Shown here piece after piece: positions 21,354-33,767 of a stretch of DNA of 64,000 nt (positions are counted from its first letter, which is position 1; each line of letters begins with the position of its first letter). The position numbers and the translations under genes are program-made. Under the pieces are notes generated by a model. It was not told where the DNA came from. It saw nothing but the letters and a program-made list of their open reading frames with translations, and made no database searches. Source of the DNA: Owenia fusiformis (Eukaryota > Annelida > Polychaeta > Sabellida > Oweniidae); assembly GCA_903813345.2 (NCBI GenBank), contig CAIIXF020000004.1:15795513-15859512 (forward strand), read 5' to 3'.

Positions 21354-22810
21354 TTATTAGACTCCAGATGTAAATCTGGAGTCTATAGCTTTTGTCAGTA
21401 TTCTTCTTCTTCTTTATTATTCTCTACACGTTTTCTCAGTAACTAGAAGACATTGAGTCAAGTCCTGCATATGGTCAATTTAGGTCCAGTATCTAGTTTC
21501 TCGGAAATTGGGTCAATTTTTTATCTAGGTCAAAGGTCAAGAACTAGGTCAAATCTTAAAGCTGTCTATTATCTTCGTCGTTATTTATCGAAACAACTTT
21601 GTCTTTTTTTCATCATGTAGCTTAGAAACAGCCCTTTCATAAATGTGCCATCAGATTTTTGATTACTGTTACAGATTTTGAGATATGGCGTCCGGAAAGT
21701 AGGTCAGAACAAAAAGTTCTCCAAAATTAACATGTGAGTTATGAAATAAGTGTAAAATGATCTCAGAAATCCGAATCTGCAAATCAAATTTGGATTGGAC
21801 TTCCGGTTCGGAAGTTATGGCGTTTTGAAAGCTCAAAAATCGCTAAATTTGGTGCCCATGTTAAGTCAATGGGAAAAAAAGATTTTTTTGAAGTGAAGAA
21901 TACGAAATGTAGACTGAGTTCAGCTTTGTATAATCAAAGCCTTTAAAAGAAGGGGACTTCAAAAGCCACATAGCTTCAAAATTTGGACACCAAAATACCT
22001 AGGTCAAAATCTAGGTCAAATTCAAAGTTTTTTCTTATTTTTGCGATTCTGACACTACACTTTAATTATATTCTTCGAAATTGTGTATACATGTAGCCAA
22101 GAGTGTGCTAATAGCGTTAGCCTTTTGCCGTCAGAAAGTATTTTGACCCACTTTTGAGATATGGTGTCCGAAAAGTAGGTCAAAATAAAAAGTTCTCCAA
22201 ATTTAACGTTTGAGTTACGAATTAAGAATAAGATTTTCTCAGAAATCTGAATCTGCAAACCAAATTTCGATCCGACTTCCGGTTCCGAAGTTATGGCGTG
22301 TCCAAAAAGTAGGTCAAAATAAAAATTCGCCAAATTTAACGTATGAGTTATGAATTAGGGGTAGAATTTTGTCAGGAATCCGAATCTTAAAATCAAATTT
22401 CGATCCGACTTCCGGTTCGGAAGTTATGGCGTTTTGAAATTTCGGAAAATTGATCTGATGGTATCCTGATAGAAAGTCAAGAGTATAGAAGAAAATATTG
22501 AAAAATTCGTCCATCCATCCTTCCTATCTGATCCTATCCTTCCTATCTATCCTTCCTTCGTATCCTTTCCTTCCTATCCTCTCCTATCATATCCTTTCTT
22601 CCTATTCTGTTCTATCCTATCCTTGTTTCTTATTCTATCATATCGTTCCTTCCCATTCTATCCTATCCTACCTTCCTATTTTATCCATCCATCTTATTCT
22701 GGATGACTCGGCTTATTCTGGATGACTCGGCTTATTTCAGATGACTTGGCTTAAAAAAGTCTAGATCTGGAGTCTGAAATTGAACTTCGTTCAATTTCCA
22801 AAGTCTAGTT
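21354..22810 (-). mobile_element. Solitary inverted copy of the 31-48 kb element family
   Basis: Read on the minus strand it starts AACTAGACTTTGG, then hairpin AAATTGAAC/GTTCAATTT, then AGACTCCAGAT, a degenerate CCTTC/TATCC microsatellite (22504-22690 on +), core repeats beginning CGCCATAACTTCCG and the 3' hairpin AGACTCCAGAT/ATCTGGAGTCT (21359-21384) followed by CTAATAA. Not adjacent to another copy, so both ends are defined against flanking DNA. It carries one perfect DR1 motif at 21527-21539. Confidence 0.8.
22504..22690. repeat. (CCTATCCTTC)n-type microsatellite within the element
   Basis: Degenerate TATCC/CTTCC repeats; the same motif on the other strand (GGATAGGAAG) is found in tandem units 7 and 8 of the 31-48 kb array. 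Confidence 0.85.
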
Positions 22811-22952
22811 ATTATTGATTTTGATTTTTAAATAAAACTTTTTTCCTTATATAGAATATTTTTGCAAATACTTTCCAAAGCATTTAATATATTTTTTATT
22901 TTCAAAGATATCTTTAAAGGAATTGTTTTTGATTTCTTGAAGAAAAGACTTT

Positions 22953-23560
22953 CTAGCTTAATTCTGAATAATATGAACACTCAAATACAAAATGGCTTTC
23001 ATTTTCAATTTTATTTGAGTTACAAATTTGGCACTGTATCTGGTTTACTCGAGTTTTCGGATGAGTAAATCTCCTCGTTTCTATTGCTAAAGGAAGTATA
23101 CCAGTTCTTAACTGAGCTATTAAAGAGCGTTCACCCCTTGTCAATGATGATGTAAGTAAATATTTTTCTATTGGGCAGTCATGTTTAAAAGTTATGTAAG
23201 TCCTCAATTTGGGTTGTGATTCAATGTCTATGCGTAATTTTTCTTGTAATTTTAACTTTAGTTTCCTCTTAACAAAGCTGATATTAACATATTGTTTCTG
23301 GTTATAATGATCATTCATCCCTAACTCATTGAAAATTGATTTTATATCTGAACACCATCCATTAGGTTGATTATAGTCAATATTAAATATTTTTTTGGTG
23401 AGTCTATATTATTTTCCATGAATGTGAATCTATTCCATAGACGCACAATATCTAGTGTTCTAGTGTCTTTCGGGGTAAGTCAGCCAGAATCGCTATATAG
23501 AGCAGGAATTGAAGTATGTCAAGTATGTCCAGTAGGCTTTAAAGGGAGCTGATCTTAATG
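22953..23560 (-). mobile_element. Non-LTR retrotransposon (LINE) ORF2 C-terminal fragment
   Basis: The minus-strand frame ending at 22953 encodes QPKLRTYITFKHD...EKYLL, RSLIAQLRTGILPLAIETRR and a Cys/His cluster C-x2-C-x9-H-x4-C (CQICN...HFVFEC). This is the C-terminal zinc-knuckle-like tail typical of L2/CR1-like LINE proteins after the reverse transcriptase. Upstream (to about 23560) the same protein continues with stops and frame changes (IFNIDYNQPNGWCSDIKSIF). 5'-truncated and degenerate. Confidence 0.75.
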
Positions 23561-23756
23561 AAGAGACGAAAGTACTATATGTTTGCTATTAAATTTTATC
23601 CGAGTTAATATGTCCACTATAATTTATCGGAAGCCTGATGCGAAATATACTACAATTTGTAATCAAGATTTAAAACTGATCACCAATAAGTCTATTACTC
23701 GTATCATGTAAACCCTAATCAAGTTTATAGTTAAAAAAAATTAGTACCGTGGGTAC

Positions 23757-24100
23757 TGGGCTCACATGGTGACAGAAAAAACCGGATATAATTTTTTGCT
23801 GATTTTTTGTAACAAAATTATTTCAAGCCACTTGCCACTATTTTGGACTGACTGAGAGACAGATGGACAAATCGATGTTAAGTAAAATGGCTGAGAAAAA
23901 AAACGGATATAATTTTTTGCCAATTATTTGGAACAAAATTATTTCATACAACTACTCTTTACAGTCACATGGCTTTTTGCAATGCAAGACACCTGAAATT
24001 ATTTGTAAAGCTAGGAAATAGGCCAAAATTGAATTTCGCGAGACAAAAATGGCGACCATTTTGAAATCAGGCAAGCTTTTGAACCAGGAGTCATAGTAGT
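23757..24100 (+). repeat. Family C repeat, detached 5' piece
   Basis: Contains the ~340-bp core found at 28.1-29.3 kb (GGATATAATTTTTTGC ... GAGCTTTTGAACCAGGAGTC). Starts GGCTCACATGGTGAC, the inverse of the hairpin word GCTCACCATGTGAGC that ends the 28-29.3 kb copy. Confidence 0.6.
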
Positions 24101-24990
24101 GATAAAGGAATTGACAAATATTTGAAAATTACCTCCTGTTCAAGTTCCAATCATTTTTATAGATTATATTGATAGATTTAATATCACTGAATATGGTATT
24201 GCTTGTTGAGGATCACACAACATTATCGTTTATCATTTATTTGAGATTTAAACAGGGGTCCATTTTTTAAGAAATAATCGTTTTAAAAGATTTCTTGTGA
24301 ATAGATAATAAATAAGTACAAAAAGCATGAAATATTCTATAGCAAGAGCATAATGTAAAATTTCAACTGAAAAATTAGATCAAAATGGAATCCATGTTCA
24401 CAGTGGGTGGTATAACTCATCAAACACTGGATAATTTTTTTAAAGCTTATTGTTACAGCCTAATGTTTTTAATTTGCTGTTTTAGTTAGGATTATAGCAT
24501 TGACCATTTATGAATTTTTGAGCACCATACAAAGTTACAGAACTTCATTTATGAACGATTTCAGCAGGGGTCTATTTTACAAATATTAAATATTTTTCCG
24601 GATAGTTCTTAGATGAAAAGCTAGTACATTGTTATGATTAAATTACATCATTGAGGTGTATAAATCATGAAAACAGGTTTCATCCTGATGTCTTCAACCT
24701 AATTCGTATAACGCCATGTCACAAATGGGGGGAGGGGACATTGACATCCACTTGGGGATCTTTATTACTTATATGATTTCAATATAACAGTAATGTTGGT
24801 ATCATTATAAACAGGCATTAAATAAGTGTAGACTATTATAAATACGTTGACAGCAAGAAGATTTATACAATTTAAACTGTAAAATAAGATAACAATGGGC
24901 TCTAAAATCACAATGATTGGTGTAACTAATCAAATTTTTACTTTATAAGCTTAGTATTATGTCCAAACAATTTAAATTAATTTTAAATAG
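24101..24990. other. No gene seen
   Basis: AT-rich. Weak internal repetition of CAGGGGTCCATTTT-like words (24255, 24565) resembling text at 26.8-27.9 kb suggests old repeat material. Confidence 0.35.
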
Positions 24991-25577
24991 TTATCCCATT
25001 GAACGAAGTTCGGAGGAATATAGGGAACGGGACTCCATCCATCCGTCTGTCTGTCCATCCGTACGTATGTCCGTTCGGGCAATAACTCAAATACAGTTGG
25101 CCCGATTTTGTTCATATTTTGTACACATATACCCTATGGGGGTAGAAGTTATGCTCGAAAGCCGATTTTCAAAATGGCCACGTTTTTAAAAATAGCGGCC
25201 ATTTTAGTGCCGATTTTACAGTAATTTAGGTGCAATATATAAAACTGTAATAGCAATATCTTTTAAATGAAAAAAAATATATAGGACATTAATAAAGCTA
25301 GAAATGTAGATATTAAAGAAGGACATGGCAGCCATCTTGAAAAATGGTGGCCTTTACTTGTTATTTTATGATTTTTGCTGTAACTCGAAGAGTAGTGGAG
25401 TGATTTCGTGCTTATTTGGTATGTGAATACTATAAGCATGGCACACTGTCTAATGACACTTTTGGTAGAAGGCGGCCATTTTAAACATAGCCGCAAGTTT
25501 AACGTATTTTACTATAACTCGAAAAGTTGTGGAGCGATTTTGATCACCTCTGGTATGTGAATACTATAAACATTTTT
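24991..25577 (-). mobile_element. (GACG)n element, family A, inverted truncated copy
   Basis: Starts with the family A 3' end in reverse (TTATCCCATTGAACGAAGTT), then the microsatellite, then cores with GCGATTT and ATGGCGGCC words. The CCAGAACAACGGC end is missing. Confidence 0.7.
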
Positions 25578-25678
25578 TGAATATCTTAAAGTGGTTCAGA
25601 TTTTCATTTATTGAAGATTTAATTCAAGATTAATTCAAAAAGATGAATATTTTTGTGGATAGTTCTCGGATCATTTAC

Positions 25679-26065
25679 TATTATTACCACCTTTCTGGGC
25701 ATTGCTGGTTTAGGTGGCATTTATGTTACTATATCGACCTGAGCAATAATTAGAGGTTATGTCACTATGACGTGAAATATGCCTGAGTTCTCCCAATATA
25801 GGCCGACCTTGGGAGGCTCTATATTTGGGCAAGAACGAAGGCATATTTCACGTCATAGTGACATAACTGATGTATTATATGCCTTTGTTCCCATGGTTAC
25901 TTTGTATCAATGACGTGACGTCATGATATTATCATGGTTATTAAAGAAATCTAATATCAAAACGAGGTAAGCAGGCTATATCGGGGTAATCGGGCAATAT
26001 CGGTGGATATAGCTCGCTAACTTTCCCATTGACTTCCATACAAATGCTTCGCTAGGTATGTAATA
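25679..26065. mobile_element. MITE-like element with large internal palindrome
   Basis: Starts ATTATTACCACC and shares TACTATATCGACCTGAG and CTAATAACGTCATTTCTGC with the element at 47983-48290. Inside, 25756-25783 and 25840-25867 are perfect 28-bp inverted repeats (GTTATGTCACTATGACG...). No coding capacity. Confidence 0.6.
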
Positions 26066-26476
26066 CTTCTAATAACGTCATTTCTGCAGGCAATATTAAA
26101 CAAATGCTGGATGATCAGGACCTGGATATAGCAGAATACCTATTCGGGAAAAAAATATTGGGCGAGACAGTATTAATTAATTTCAATAGAAAGTTTTGGT
26201 TCTGGCATTGCCTCATGGGACAGTCTATTTTCTACTAAATGAAATAATCAGGGTAAACGCTTTTCTATTACTAAAGTTATTTGCTTGTAGAGATGCTTGT
26301 AGAGCCCATATTGCAAAAATCATATATCCTTTCACCCCGCATCATATCATATGCTTTATTGATGTTAAAATCCATTTTTATAAATAATGGGAATAAATTC
26401 CTAACCCATCTTAAATTATGATTTAAATGCAATATTATTTGCGATCAAATGCTTTTTCCAAGGTTTTAAAATGTAA
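26066..26476. other. No gene seen
   Basis: AT-rich, with no recognisable coding, RNA or repeat structure. Confidence 0.35.
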
Positions 26477-28030
26477 ACAGTGCTCAGTTTCAGTGCTCAA
26501 CAGGTGAAACCGTATGTAGGAATATAGGCAGAAACAATTGGCAGATCAATGAAAACAAGATTGTGTTAAAAGAAAGTGAACTAAATAGAACCATTTTTCA
26601 AATCATGTTGAATGCAAAATATAGTCAGACAGAAGATATTATTTTCAATTAAACAGATAAAATCAATATACCATGCTAATGACCTTTCCAAAAGCCGATT
26701 CATAAGTGGAAAATTCGTTGTTAACTTCAAAAGTGTCAATATCTAATATTTTTCATTATTATGGACCTCTGTTAAACCCCTCAATGATAAGTAAACGGTA
26801 ATGTTGACAGGTCCTCAACGGGTGGAAACGTATGTAGGAATCAAGTATGTAGGATCAACGAAAAACAAGATGATGTTAAAAGAAAGTGAACTAAATGGAA
26901 CCATTATTTTCTATCATTCTGAATGCAAAACATAGTCAAACAGACGATCTTAGTTTCAATTAAACAGATAAAATCAATATGGCATACTAATATTAATAAC
27001 CTTTCCAAAAAAACTTCAAAAATATTTAAATCTAATATATTTATATTTTTTGTGAACCCCTGTTAAACACCTCAATAATTAATAAATAAGTTTATTGGTC
27101 TCTTGAACATCTAATGTACATCGAGATAAAATCAATATGTTATACTAGTAAACTTTCCAAAAGCCGATAAATGACTAGCTAGATAATCTGTTGTAAACTT
27201 CAAAACTATCAAAATCTAACATTTTTGTTGACCCCTCCCTGTTAAACCCCTCAATAATAAGTAAACGATAAAGTCCTCAATAGGTGAAAATGTATGTGAT
27301 AATATGTGTTTTATCATTTACACATATCATTTAACAATTGGCGGATCAACAAAAACAAGATGATGTTAAAAGAAAGTGAACAAAATGGAACAATTATTTC
27401 TAATCATTTTGAATGCAAAATATAATCAGACAGACGATCTTATTTTCAATTAAACAGATAAAATCAATAGGTTATGCTAATAACCTTCTCAAAAACCAAT
27501 TCATGAGTAGATAATCCTTTGTAAACTTCAATAAAAATACCAAAATCTAATATTTCTATTTTTTGTGGACCCCTGTCAAACCCCTCGATAATATGTAAAT
27601 GGTAATGTTGACAAGTGCTCAACATGTGAAAACGTATGTAGGAATATATGTTTTATCATTTAAACATATCAAAACAATTGGCGGATCAACAAAAAACAAG
27701 ATGATGTTAAAAGAAAGTGAACTAAATGGAACAATTAATTTTAATCATTTTAAATGCAAAATATAGTTAGACAGGTGATTTTATTTTCAATAAAACGGAA
27801 AGAATCAATTTGTCATGCTAATAACCTCCCCAAAAACCAATTCGTAAGTAGATAATCCGTTGTAAACTTCAAAAATATCAAAATCTAATATTTTTTAATT
27901 TTTGTGGACCCCTGATAAACCTCTCAATAATAAGTAAATGGTAATGTTGACAAGTGCTCAACAAGTGAAAACGTATGCAGGAATATGTGTTTTATCATTT
28001 AAACTCATCAAAACGATTGGAGGATGAACA
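26477..28030 (+). repeat. Five imperfect tandem copies of a ~300-465 bp unit
   Basis: Key words GTGCTCAACA-GTGAAAACGTATG, AACAAGATGATGTTAAAAG, AAGTGAACTAAATGGAAC and GTGGACCCCTG recur in order at about 26490, 26815, 27270, 27620 and 27960. No open frame is conserved among copies. Confidence 0.75.
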
Positions 28031-28081
28031 GGAGGAAACAGCTTAATTAAGGCTTATCTGAGAAATTCCATTATCACTATA

Positions 28082-29340
28082 GGGGAGTTTTTTTGTATTG
28101 ATGTTGAACAAAAATAATGTGAAACTGGAATCCTATCGACAGAGGTTTTAAGCAAATGGTTCAAAAGAGGATTTCGCGAGACAGATGGACAAATCAATAT
28201 TAACTAAAATGGCTGAAAATAAAAAAACAGATATAATATTTTGCCGATTTTTTGTAACAAAATTATTTCATACAACTACTCTTTACAGTGACACGGCTTT
28301 TTACAATGCAGGACAGCTGAATTTATTTGTAAAGCTAGGAAATGGGCAAAAAGTGAATTTCGCGGAACAAGAATGGCGACCATTTTGAAAATAGGCGAGC
28401 TTTTGAACCAAGAGTCATAGGAGAGTTTTTTGTATTGATGTTGAACAAAATTAACTTAAAATGGAAATCCCATCGACAGAGGGTTTAAGGTAAATGGTCC
28501 AAAAGTGGATTTTGCGAGACAGATGAACAAATCAATGTTAACTAAAATAGCTGAAATAAAAAAAATGGATATAATTTTTCGCTGATTTTTCGTAACAAAA
28601 TTATTTCATACATCTACTCTTTACATTGACATGGATTTTTACCATGTAGGACACTTGAAATTATTTGTAAAGCTAGGAAATGGGTCAAAAGTGAATTTTG
28701 AGAGACAAAAATGGCGGCCATTTTGAAAATAGGCGAGCTTTTGAACCAGGAGTCATAGGGGAGTTTTCTGTATTGATGTTGAACAGAAATAACTTAAAAC
28801 AGGAATCCTATCGACAGAGGTTTTAAAACGTGCCACTGTTATTGACGGAAAGTGGATTTCGCGAGTCAGATAGACAAATCAATGTTGACTAAAATGGCTG
28901 AAAATAAAAAAATGGATATAATTTTTCGCTGATTTTTTGTAACAATATTATAACATATATAGAGACAAAAGTGACCGCCATTTTGAAAATAGGTGAGCTT
29001 TTGAACCAGGAGTCATAGGGGAGTTTTCTGTATTGATGTTGAACAGAAATAACTTAAAACGGGAATCCTATCGACAGAGGTTTTAAAACAAATGGGTCAA
29101 AAGTGAATTTCGCGAGACAAAAGTGGCGGCCATTTTGAAAATAGGCAAGCTTTTGAACCAGGAGTCATAGGGGAGATTTCTGTATTGATGTTGAACAGAA
29201 ATAACTTAAAACAGGAATCCTATCGACAGAGGTTTTAAAACGTGCCCCTATTGTTGACGGACGGACGGACAGACGGACGGACGGACGGACAGACAGACGG
29301 ACAAGTGAGTGATTGCAAAAGCTCACCATGTGAGCTAATA
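28082..29340 (+). repeat. Family C tandem core repeats ending in (GACG)n and a terminal hairpin
   Basis: Cores start at GGGGAGTTTTTTGTATTGATG-like words at 28082, 28421, 28758, 29018 and 29171 (340, 337, 260, 153 bp apart), each with GACAGAGGTTTTAA and GGCGAGCTTTTGAACC. A GACGGACG microsatellite (29257-29302) follows, then the 17-base hairpin AGCTCAC-CAT-GTGAGCT (29320-29336) and AATAA. Again cores, microsatellite, terminal hairpin. Confidence 0.75.
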
Positions 29341-29478
29341 AGTATTTTTAAGGTAATTTATATATTGCCAATTGCCCCTTTGCAAATTGTGATATTATTT
29401 CTAAATTTTCTGCCAATGTTTGAGATAAGTATCTCGATCTGATAACCTTGTTATTTTATGTGCCATATTTTTCAACTA

Positions 29479-30344
29479 GAAAAACAGCAACTCCAGGGAG
29501 TAGCAAATCCCACCGAACAAAACATATTATGCTTATTATAGCTAGTGTAAATGTTGAAATGTTTGTGCACTTTGTGATAGAAGCATGAAATTTGGCACAA
29601 AGTTAGTTAATACCATTGTGAACTAGGCATCATCATATAAAATTTGAACCAAATCGGTTCACTGATATATGAGTTATCAAAGATTACATTTTTTACAAAA
29701 ATTGGCCACCCTCTTGAAATTCAGCCGCCATCTTGAAAATTATTTCTTGAACAGAGCTACTGTGTCCCTAGGCATAATCATATAAAATTTCAACCAAATC
29801 TGTTCACTGGTATTTGAGTTATCAAAGATTATGTTTTTTTACGAAAAATTGCCGCCATTTTGAAATTAAGCGGCCATCTTGAAAAATCGTTGTCAAACAG
29901 AGCTACTGTGTCCCTAGGCATAATCATATAAAATTTCAACCAAATCTGTTAACTGGTATTTGAGTCATCAAAGATTACATATTTTTACGAAAAATGGCCG
30001 CCATTTTGAAACTAAGCAGCCATCTTGAAAATCTCTTTTTGAGCGAAACCCCTTTGTCCCTAGGCATCAGCATATAAAATTTGAACCAAATCCGTCAACT
30101 TGTATTTGAGTTATCAACGATTACATTTTTACCGAAAAATGGCAGCCATTTTGAATTGAGCACCCATATTGAAAATTCCTTCTCGAGCAGAGGTCCTACA
30201 CTCATAAGGCATAAGCCTAAAAAATTTGAACCAAATCCGTCAATCGGTATTTGAGTTATCGCCTGGACACATGGACGGACGGACGGACAAATGGACGGAC
30301 GGCTTCTCTATATCCCCCTCGAACTTCATTCGGTTGGATAACTA
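29479..30344 (+). mobile_element. (GACG)n element, diverged family A relative
   Basis: Five cores of ~145 bp (AGGCATAATCATATAAAATT at ~29627, 29770, 29916, 30062, 30207), then GGACGGAC microsatellite, then CCCCCTCGAACTTCATTCGG and TTGGATAAC. The start CAGCAACTCCAGGGAGTAGC and AATCCCACCGAAC parallel the family A 5' end. Confidence 0.65.
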
Positions 30345-31410
30345 GCCCTACTTTAGTGGAGTAAGAGAAAGAGTTTTACATCATCTGATGACTTCAACCT
30401 CTCCTTTATTTAAACTTAACAATCAGTCATCCCATTTGCATCTGCTGAATGTTCTTTCTGATACACTATAGAACACAATTATTTAACAATCACTGATTGT
30501 TTACATCATATTTTTGGGATCAGATGTCACATTGCTTTTAATATCTAAAAGCAGACATAAAATGGCTTAAAAGGGATTTAGTATGATTACGATAGAATAA
30601 TAATAGCACCAAAATAATGTATGGCTGACACTTTTATTTGATATGAATATTTTTCAGAGATTTACTCTGGATGAAACCCCACACCTGGTCTTGATATATT
30701 TTGAAGATAAATGAAAACAAGGCATTAACATGCAAAATGTTGCCTCACCTATTTAATCTGGCCTCATCTGTCTTAAGAGCCTCACTATGTACTTGTGTGA
30801 CATCACATTATTGCCACAATCACAACCCAATCTAGGACAACAAATAATGGAAGAGAGGTACAGTCTATCCCACAATCCAAAGTTACCATAATAACAACAT
30901 GTGACAAACGTAATTGTTCTTATGTTGAAGTTAAACACTATTGACTGAAGTGCCACACATTATGGTGGCATATTTTGACCTATGATATCTACAAACGTAC
31001 ATGTATGTCCATTTGAAATTCTTACTTCGAACAAAGTGGAGATTGTGGTAAACAATTTCAACCAATCAAAACATTTTCCAAGAAAGAGCCAAGGTATGAT
31101 TTGCAGCCTGATACCAACTACAGATAACCCATCAACATCCATGAAATTCATTTTTCAAATTGGCAATTTCACAAAAAATGACACATAAGAGGACTATAGT
31201 AAACTAAATAGGAATCTCACAATTTAAACAACATTAATAATGAGGTATAAGACACATGTATGAGTTTCATTCTTCTTTGAAACAAATATCTCAAATTTAC
31301 AAAGGTAAACACAAGTTAATTATGCTAAGGGATATCCAAAGCCTGGGCTATTGTATTTGAACAAGATAATACTTTAATTAAAACATGCTATAATTAGAGA
31401 AGGCAACTAT
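30345..31410. other. No gene seen
   Basis: Least repetitive stretch in the middle of the window. Both strands were read for GFM1 or GPCR exons; overlapping 60-70 codon open frames at 30753-31188 have no recognisable content. The word AAGGCATTAACATGCAAAATG at 30720 also occurs near 13640 and 16420. Confidence 0.4.
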
Positions 31411-33767
31411 AACTAGATTTGTGAAATTGAACAAGTTCAATTTAAGACTCCAGATTTATTTGACCTAGATAGATCAGTAAAGAGCTGAGTAAGTAACTGA
31501 GTAATTAGCTGAGTAAGTACCTTAGTAGAAGTTGAGTAAGTAGCTGAGTAAGTAACTGAGTAAAAAGCTGAGTAGGTAGCTGAGTAAGTAGCTGAGTAAG
31601 TACCTGAGTTAGTAGCTGAGTAAGTTGCTAAGTAAGTAATAACTAATTAAGTAATTGAGTAAGTTGTCAAATAAGTAGCTGAGTAGGGAGAGGTAAAGTA
31701 GGGTATGCAGTATGCAGTATATTTGATCAATCTGCATCGTGAATACTGGCAAGTGGGAATTTCAAACTTCAAAATGGCGTAGAATCTAAACCGGGAGTCG
31801 GATTGCAATTTTAATTACAGATCCGGATTCCTGAGGAAATTCTACCCCTAATTCATAACTCATACTTTAAAATTGGAGAACTTTTATTTTGACCTACATT
31901 TCGGACACCATATCTCAAAAGTGGGTCAAAAAACTTATTGACGGCAAAATGTTAACATTATTAGCACACTCTTTACTACAAGTATACAAAATTTCAGAGA
32001 ATATCATTGAAGTAGGTCAGAATCGCAAAATAAAAAAAAACTATGAATTTGACCTAGATTTTGAACTAGGTATTTTGGTGTCCAAACTTTGAAGGAAAGT
32101 AGTTTTTGAGGTCCCCTTCTTCTATGGGCTTTCATTATGTTTAGCTTTACTCATTCTATATCTCGTATTTTTACACTTCAAAAAATAATTCGGTCCCATT
32201 GATTTAACATGGGGCACCAAATTTAGCGATTTTTGAGATTTCAAAACGCCATAACTTCCGCACGGGAAGTCGGATCAAAATTTGGTTTGCAGATTCGGAT
32301 TCCTGATAAAATTCTACCCCTTATTTATTACTCATTACGTTAAATTTGAAGATTTTTTTATTTTGACCTACTTTTGGGACACCATATCTCAAAAGAAGGT
32401 CAAAATACTTTTTGACGGCAAAAGGCTAACACTATTAGCATACTCTTGGCTACATGTATACACAATTTCGAAGAATATAATTAGAGTGTAGTGTCAAAAT
32501 CGCAAAAATAAGGAAAAACTTTGAATTTGACCTAGATTTTGACCTAGGCATTTGTGTGTCCAAATTTTTAAGCTAGATGGCTTTTGAGGTCGCCTTCTTT
32601 TAAAAGCTTCCATTATATTTAGCTGAACTCAGTCTATATTTCGTATTTTTCACTTCAAAAAAAATCTTTTTTCCCATTGACTTAACATGGGCACCAAATT
32701 TAGCGATTTTTGAGCTTTCAAAACGCCATAACTTCCAAACTAAAAAACTGAAATTTGGTTTGCAGATTCGGATTCCTGAGATAATTCTACCCTTAATCCA
32801 TAACTCATACGTTGAATTTGTAGAACTTTTTATTTTGACCTACTTTTCGGACACGCCATAACTTCCGAACCGGAAGTCTGATCGAAATTTGGTTTGCAGA
32901 TCTGGATTCCTGACAAAATCCTACCCCTAATTCATAACTCATACGTTAAATTTGAAAAAACTTTATATTTTGACCTACATTTGGGACAACATATCTCAAA
33001 AGTGGGTCAAAATACTTTCTGACGGCAAAAGGCTAACACTATAAGCACACTCTTGGCTACATGTATACACAATTTTGAAGAATATAATTAAAATGTAGTG
33101 TCAGAATCGCAAAAATAAGGAAAAACTTTGAATTTGACCTAGATTTTGACCTAGGCATTTTGGTGTCCAAATTTTTAAGAAAAGAAGGTTTTGAGGTCCC
33201 TTTCTTTTATGGGCTTCCATTATGTTTAGCTGTACTTAGTCTATATCTCATATTTTACACTTCAAAAAAATCTTTTTTTCCATTGAATTAACATGGGACA
33301 CCAAATTTAGCGATTTTTGAGCTTTCAAAACGATATAACTTCCGAACCGGAAGTCGGATCGAAATTTGGTTTTCAGATTCGGAATCCTGAGGAAATTTCC
33401 TACAACACCAGTAGCCTGGACATTTAATTGGGAGAACTTTTTTTTGGACCTCGTTTTCGGACACTGATATCTCGAAATCAGTTTGAGATATCAAAAAACT
33501 AAATCGACCTGTTTTCCCCTACTTTTTTATGAGGAACACAATGAAAAAAACCCGGATTGAAAATATTGAAGGACGAGCGAGAAAATTGAAAAAAGTGACA
33601 AAGTACTGGATTTGACCTAGTTCTTGACCTTTGACCTAGATAAAAATTTGACCTAATTTCCCATCATCCCAGATACATTCCCTAGTTGATCATGTAAGCA
33701 GCTTAAAGTAAGCTCTTCTAGTTGGTGAGAAATCTGGGAAGGAGGAAGATTCTGAAAGAATAATAAT
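31411..33767 (+). mobile_element. Tandem element unit 1 of 9 (Helitron/Helentron-like, non-autonomous)
   Basis: Starts AACTAGATTTGTG, hairpin AAATTGAAC-AA-GTTCAATTT, AGACTCCAGAT; then a (GAGTAAGTAGCT)-type minisatellite (31478-31690), several ~430-bp cores beginning CGCCATAACTTCC, and a tail with a perfect DR1 (33625-33637). The 3' hairpin is absent. Its first ~0.4 kb is nearly identical to unit 3. Confidence 0.75.

Noticed and set aside
22314-22725. Tyr/Ser/Leu-rich frame through TATCC repeats
   Set aside because: Microsatellite within a mobile element.
30753-31188. Opposed 60-70 codon frames in the least repetitive interval
   Set aside because: No domain, splice or codon signal, and the frames overlap on both strands; noted only as unassigned sequence.
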